Shown here: positions 60,732 to 64,000 of the stretch, one piece after another
Layout: every line of letters begins with the position of its first letter
Numbering within the stretch: position 1 is the stretch's first letter
Assembly (NCBI RefSeq): GCF_023571765.1
Contig: NZ_JAMJXC010000011.1
Span: forward strand, 1-64,000
Direction: 5' to 3'
Length of the DNA stretch: 64,000 nucleotides
From: Xanthobacter aminoxidans
GTDB lineage: Bacteria; Pseudomonadota; Alphaproteobacteria; Rhizobiales; Xanthobacteraceae
The notes under the pieces: model-generated
The model's input: only the letters and a program-made list of their open reading frames with translations
What the model was told of the DNA's origin: nothing
Database searches by the model: none
Translations under genes and position numbers: made by a program

Positions 60732-62030
60732 ATGACCCGCAAGATGCATTTCGGACTGTTCCTGCTCGGAACGGGGAGCCACATCGCCGGCTGGCGCGTG
60801 CCGGGGGCCGTCGACACCTTCGAGGACATCGAGGCGGTGCGGCAGATCGCGGCCACCGCCGAGCGCGGGCTGTTCGACCTCATCTTCATGGGCGACAACC
60901 TCAATGCCGACCCCGCTGCGCACCCCTCCTACACGGCGCGCCTCGAGCCGCTGACGCTGCTTTCCGCCGTTGCCGGCGCGACGAAGCACATCGGCCTCGG
61001 CGGCACGGTCTCCACCACCTATTCCGACCCCTACACGGTCGCCCGCGCCTTCGCCTCGCTGGACCACATCTCCGGCGGCCGCGCCGTGTGGAATGCGGTG
61101 ACCACCGCCGCCCCGGCCGCCGCCGCGAACTTCGGCACCCAGCACCCCGACCACTCCAAGCGCTACGAGATCGCCGGCGAGTTCCTCGACGTGGTGAAGG
61201 GCCTGTGGGACTGCTGGGCAGACGACGCCATCGTCGCCAACCGGGAGACCGGCCTCTACATCGACCCCGCCAGGGTGAAGGCGCTGGACCATGAAGGCGC
61301 GTTCTTCAAGGTGAAGGGGCCGCTCAACATTTCCCGGTCCCCGCAGGGCCATCCCATCATCTCGCAGGCCGGCGGCTCCGAGCCGGGGCAGCAGCTCGCC
61401 GCGCGGACGGCGGACATCGTGTTCGCCGTGGTGCAGGACATGGCGGAGGCGCAGGCCGGCTACAAGTCGCTGAAGGATCGCCTGCCCGCCCACGGCCGCA
61501 AGCCGGAAGATGTCTGCGTGCTGCCGGGCGTCATGCCGGTGGTGGGCCGCACGGCGCAGGAGGCGCGGGAAAAGCTCGCCGAGCTGATGCGCTTCGTGGA
61601 CGCGAAGAACGCGCTGGGCATGCTCTCCGAGCGTTTCGGCACGGACATGAGCGCCTACGACCTCGACGGCCCCATCCCGGACCTGCCCGAGGCGGACACC
61701 TACAAGTCCTTCACCGGCGTGATGCTGGCCAAGGCCAAGCGCGAGGGCGGCACCCTGCGCGACGTCTACAACATGGTCGCCGCCGCCCGTGGCCACTGGG
61801 TGCTGGTGGGCTCGGCGGAGGAAGTCGCCGACACGCTCCAGCTCTGGTTCGAGAGCGGCGCGGCGGACGGCTTCAACGTGATGCCGCCCTATTTCCCCGG
61901 CGCGTTCGACGATTTCGTCGATCTCGTCATCCCGATCCTTCAGGAGCGCGGCCTGTTCCGCACCGCCTACGAGGGGCCGACCCTGCGGCACCTTCTGGGG
62001 CTGGAACGGCCGGTCAACCCGAACTTCTGA
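60732..62030 (+). CDS. FMN-dependent monooxygenase, NtaA/SnaA/DszA family, 432 aa
   Basis: A bacterial luciferase-like barrel with MHFGLFLLGTGSHIAGWR, the FMN region IFMGDNLNADPAAHP, LSAVAGATKHIGLGGTVSTT and ISQAGGSEPGQQLAAR. The family oxidises NTA, EDTA, dibenzothiophene sulfone and similar compounds with a separate flavin reductase, none of which is adjacent. It likely attacks the ring or C-N bond of the imported compound. Start ATG at 60732, ribosome site weak. Confidence 0.92.
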   Translation: MTRKMHFGLFLLGTGSHIAGWRVPGAVDTFEDIEAVRQIAATAERGLFDLIFMGDNLNADPAAHPSYTARLEPLTLLSAVAGATKHIGLGGTVSTTYSDPYTVARAFASLDHISGGRAVWNAVTTAAPAAAANFGTQHPDHSKRYEIAGEFLDVVKGLWDCWADDAIVANRETGLYIDPARVKALDHEGAFFKVKGPLNISRSPQGHPIISQAGGSEPGQQLAARTADIVFAVVQDMAEAQAGYKSLKDRLPAHGRKPEDVCVLPGVMPVVGRTAQEAREKLAELMRFVDAKNALGMLSERFGTDMSAYDLDGPIPDLPEADTYKSFTGVMLAKAKREGGTLRDVYNMVAAARGHWVLVGSAEEVADTLQLWFESGAADGFNVMPPYFPGAFDDFVDLVIPILQERGLFRTAYEGPTLRHLLGLERPVNPNF

Positions 62031-62108
62031 ACGGCAGGCAGACGACTGCCTTTCCTTCGCCGCGGCGATCGGCCAAACAGGCCCATTGCCGCGCCGCAGG
62101 GTTGCCCC

Positions 62109-62510
62109 ATGTCCTTCGTTCCTCCCCGCGCGGTCCTCGACCGGCTCCGGCCGGAAGGCCCGCTGCTGAAAGCGCTCGCCGCCGCCTGCTGCCTCGTCAT
62201 CACCGTGCTGTCACTGCTGCCGGGGAACGAGCGGCCGCACACCGGCTTCTCCGGCAACATCGAGCATGTGGTCGCCTATGCCGGAACAGCCTGCTTCGTC
62301 GCGCTGGCGCTGCGGCGTCCGTCACTGCCGGTGCTGGTGATCGCCTTCTCGGCGGCCTCCGCTTTCTTCGAGATCTGCCAGATCTGGATTCCCGGCCGCT
62401 CCGCCGGGTTCGACAACTGGTTCGCGAGCACGCTCGGGGCGCTGATCGGGGTCTCCGCCGCCCGCTACATCGTGCTGCCGCGCCTTTCGGCGTGGCTCGC
62501 CCGCCGCTGA
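62109..62510 (+). CDS. VanZ-like membrane protein, 133 aa
   Basis: Three to four helices with LSLLPGNERPH, NIEHVVAYAGTACFVALA and FEICQIWIPGRSAGFDNWFASTLGALIG, the pattern of VanZ-like proteins. Function unknown; not evidence of glycopeptide resistance. Confidence 0.82.
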   Translation: MSFVPPRAVLDRLRPEGPLLKALAAACCLVITVLSLLPGNERPHTGFSGNIEHVVAYAGTACFVALALRRPSLPVLVIAFSAASAFFEICQIWIPGRSAGFDNWFASTLGALIGVSAARYIVLPRLSAWLARR

Positions 62511-62525
62511 CGGCGGGCGCGCACC

Positions 62526-63071
62526 TCACTGCCCCAGCGGGTGGTGCATCTTGTCGATGGCGGTCGCGCCGATGGCCTCGATCTTGTACTGGATCTTGAC
62601 CTTGCCCGCCTTCTCGAAGGTGAGCGTCGCGTCCATCATCTCGCCCTCCTTGAGTTGCTCCTTCAGATCGACGAAGACGAGGTGATGGCTGCTCGGCTCA
62701 AGCACGAGGGTGCCGCCGGCCGGGATCTCCAGCCCGCCCTTGATGGGCATCATGCGCATCAGGCCATCCTTCATGGTCATCTCCTGCAGTTCGACGCGCC
62801 GGGCGAAGGGCGCGAAGGCGGAGATCAGGCGGTCGGGCGTCGCGCCGGAATTGTGGATCGCGACATAGCCGGCGCCCATATCCGATCCGAGCGGGGTCGC
62901 CCGCGCCCAGGGATGGTCGATGAGCAGGTCGCCGGCCTTGTATTCATGGGCCAGAAGTTGCTGCGCCGAGACGAGCAGCAAGCAGAGCGCGAAGAGCGTC
63001 GCGGCAAGGATTTCCTCGCCATAGAAGCGGCCAGCCAAGCGGCTGCGCCGCAGGTGCGGACGTTGGGTCAT
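62526..63071 (-). CDS. PCu(A)C-type periplasmic copper chaperone, 181 aa
   Basis: A single N-terminal hydrophobic segment, ending at LLAHEYKAGDL, exports it. The copper ligands of the family are present in LQEMTMKDGLMRMMP and PSSHHLVFVDL. It delivers Cu(I) to the CuA site of cytochrome oxidase. ATG at 63071 with GGAGGAAA. The C-terminal IDKMHH may add binding capacity. It follows the small membrane protein gene in one operon. Confidence 0.9.
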   Translation of the reverse strand: MTQRPHLRRSRLAGRFYGEEILAATLFALCLLLVSAQQLLAHEYKAGDLLIDHPWARATPLGSDMGAGYVAIHNSGATPDRLISAFAPFARRVELQEMTMKDGLMRMMPIKGGLEIPAGGTLVLEPSSHHLVFVDLKEQLKEGEMMDATLTFEKAGKVKIQYKIEAIGATAIDKMHHPLGQ

Positions 63072-63140
63072 GTTTCCTCCGGAGATGCGATCCGCCTTGG
63101 CGGACGTTTGCGTCTGGTCAGCGACCGAGCGGTGGACGCA

Positions 63141-63500
63141 TCAGACCGGGGGCGCACGCGCCGGCGGGAGCGATCGCCCCGGAGCCAGACGAACGGCGAC
63201 GCCATCGGCGCTCCGACGGACCGGTGCAGCCTGCCCTTCAGGCAGGTGCGGCACAGGCGGCAGCGGGCCTTCCAGCGCATCGAGGATGAGGCAGGCGCCG
63301 ATGCAGCAATCGTCGCCGGAAACCGCGTGGCCAGACGCCGCGCCGCTGCCCGGGCCGGCGGCCGAGACAGCGCACAGGGCCCCATCGCCCGTGCCGGCGA
63401 ACGCGCCGCCCGCCAGCCCCACCAGCAGAAGCTGAAGGACCAGCACATAGGCGCTCAGGATCGCAATCGTCTCGCGCGCGGCGAGACGCGGGGCAGCCAT
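63141..63500 (-). CDS. Small exported protein of copper-gene type (DUF2946-like), 119 aa
   Basis: A hydrophobic N-terminal segment (IAILSAYVLVLQLLLVGLAGG) precedes a stretch with a GDDCCIGACL cysteine cluster and a Pro/Arg-rich tail. Such proteins sit beside copper chaperone and TonB-receptor genes. Start at 63500; an upstream open frame has no ribosome site. Upstream of the PCu(A)C gene by 69 bases. Confidence 0.7.
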   Translation of the reverse strand: MAAPRLAARETIAILSAYVLVLQLLLVGLAGGAFAGTGDGALCAVSAAGPGSGAASGHAVSGDDCCIGACLILDALEGPLPPVPHLPEGQAAPVRRSADGVAVRLAPGRSLPPARAPPV

Positions 63501-63638
63501 GATGGAGGCCTCAGGCGGCGCTGATCGCGCGCAGGGAACTCGCGCGCCTGTCGAGCTTGCCACCGCCTGGGGCCGACGAAAAGCGCCGTCGTTACGGCAT
63601 CTTGCTGCGCGCCTTGACGCACGCCCCAATCGTTCTAT

Positions 63639-63653
63639 TGATACATTATATCA
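63639..63653 (+). promoter_or_regulatory. Possible metal-responsive (Zur-like) operator
   Basis: TGATACATTATATCA is a near-perfect palindrome (six of seven pairs) 42 bases before the CobW start and 138 before the divergent copper-gene start. TATCGTTCTATTGATA-type AT content is rare here. Zur and Fur sites are AT-rich dyads of this kind; which metal is unclear. Confidence 0.4.
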
Positions 63654-63695
63654 GTTCATGCGCCGCACCTGCGCGCGCTCGTCCGGAGCCTGCCC

Positions 63696-64000
63696 ATGAT
63701 CCCAATCCGCCGCGACGTCACCGACGCCCGCACCGACGCCCGACTGCCCACCACCGTGCTCTCCGGCTTCCTCGGCGCCGGCAAGACGACGCTGCTCAAC
63801 CACATCCTCGCCAATCGCGAGGGGCTGCGCGTTGCCGTCATCGTCAACGACATGAGCGAGGTGAACATCGACGCCGAACTGGTGCGCTCCGGCGGCGCCA
63901 ACCTCTCCCATACCGAGGAGAAGCTGGTGGAGATGACCAACGGCTGCATCTGCTGCACGCTGCGCGACGACCTCCTCACCGAGGTGCGCCGCCTCGCGCA
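63696..64000 (+). CDS. CobW/COG0523 metal-chaperone GTPase, 5' part (runs off the window)
   Basis: The P-loop [15 protein letters not shown], the [13 protein letters not shown] segment and the metal-binding [12 protein letters not shown] (CxCC) motif are clear. COG0523 GTPases deliver zinc, cobalt or other metals; those behind Zur-type sites serve zinc starvation. Only 101 codons are in the window. Confidence 0.92.
   Translation, partial: MIPIRRDVTDARTDARLPTTVLSGFLGAGKTTLLNHILANREGLRVAVIVNDMSEVNIDAELVRSGGANLSHTEEKLVEMTNGCICCTLRDDLLTEVRRLA

Noticed and set aside
62109-62510. Vancomycin/teicoplanin resistance gene
   Set aside because: VanZ-like proteins are widespread membrane proteins; no vanHAX genes are near.

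Overview
The window is very GC-rich, densely packed DNA of an alphaproteobacterium, most likely Hyphomicrobiales and close to Xanthobacteraceae (Starkeya, Xanthobacter or Ancylobacter-like). This placement is inferred from base composition, the Sox gene set with a one-heme SoxA, the UgpBAEC transporter and the rhizobial-style palindromic intergenic repeats. I see no rRNA, tRNA or CRISPR array.

Layout. 0-1.4 kb: the tail of an IS110-family transposase abuts a sensor gene that has lost its 3' part, followed by a small secreted protein. 1.4-6.5 kb: a giant autotransporter. 6.7-10 kb: arsH with an MFS exporter, then a cupin protein. 10-22.5 kb: a complete sulfur-oxidation (Sox) locus in five transcription blocks: soxYZBCD-cytochrome c-dsrE-soxF to the left, soxAX to the right, soxVW to the left, soxSRT to the right. 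It encodes carrier SoxYZ, SoxXA, SoxB, sulfane dehydrogenase SoxCD, an FCSD-like flavoprotein, the thiol-reductant supply (SoxV, W, S), the ArsR-type repressor SoxR and a YeeE transporter. 22.5-27.7 kb: a QseBC/PmrAB-like two-component system divergent from dsbD, a DsbA-like gene and an L,D-transpeptidase, with a PmrA-type operator between. 27.9-30 kb: a five-heme cytochrome fusing a triheme dehydrogenase-type cytochrome to a TsdA-like thiosulfate dehydrogenase, divergent from trxC. 30.7-38 kb: a TetR regulator and hydrolase divergent from a two-adaptor RND efflux pump. 38-42 kb: ugpBAEC. 42-50 kb: a PAS-GGDEF protein, a lipocalin-like protein, a diheme cytochrome with a conspicuous inverted repeat at its start codon, a two-winged-helix regulator, acetolactate decarboxylase with a ribbon-helix-helix-like extension, and small genes.

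49.7-62 kb: a divergent catabolic locus controlled by a GntR/FCD regulator. Left arm: SDR, aminotransferase, alpha/beta hydrolase, N-carbamoylase-type M20 hydrolase, bicupin. Right arm: ABC ATPase, class II aldolase, THI5-like binding protein, two permeases, flavin monooxygenase. The parts suggest uptake and breakdown of a nitrogen-containing (perhaps heterocyclic) compound, but no known pathway fits. Palindromic repeats punctuate both arms. 62-64 kb: a VanZ-like protein, a copper-chaperone pair and the start of a CobW GTPase behind a possible metal-responsive operator.

Together the Sox proteins would oxidise thiosulfate in the periplasm to sulfate and feed electrons to c-type cytochromes; the TsdA fusion offers a second, tetrathionate-type exit. 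The strongest candidates for something undescribed are the TsdA fusion cytochrome and the 50-62 kb catabolic locus.
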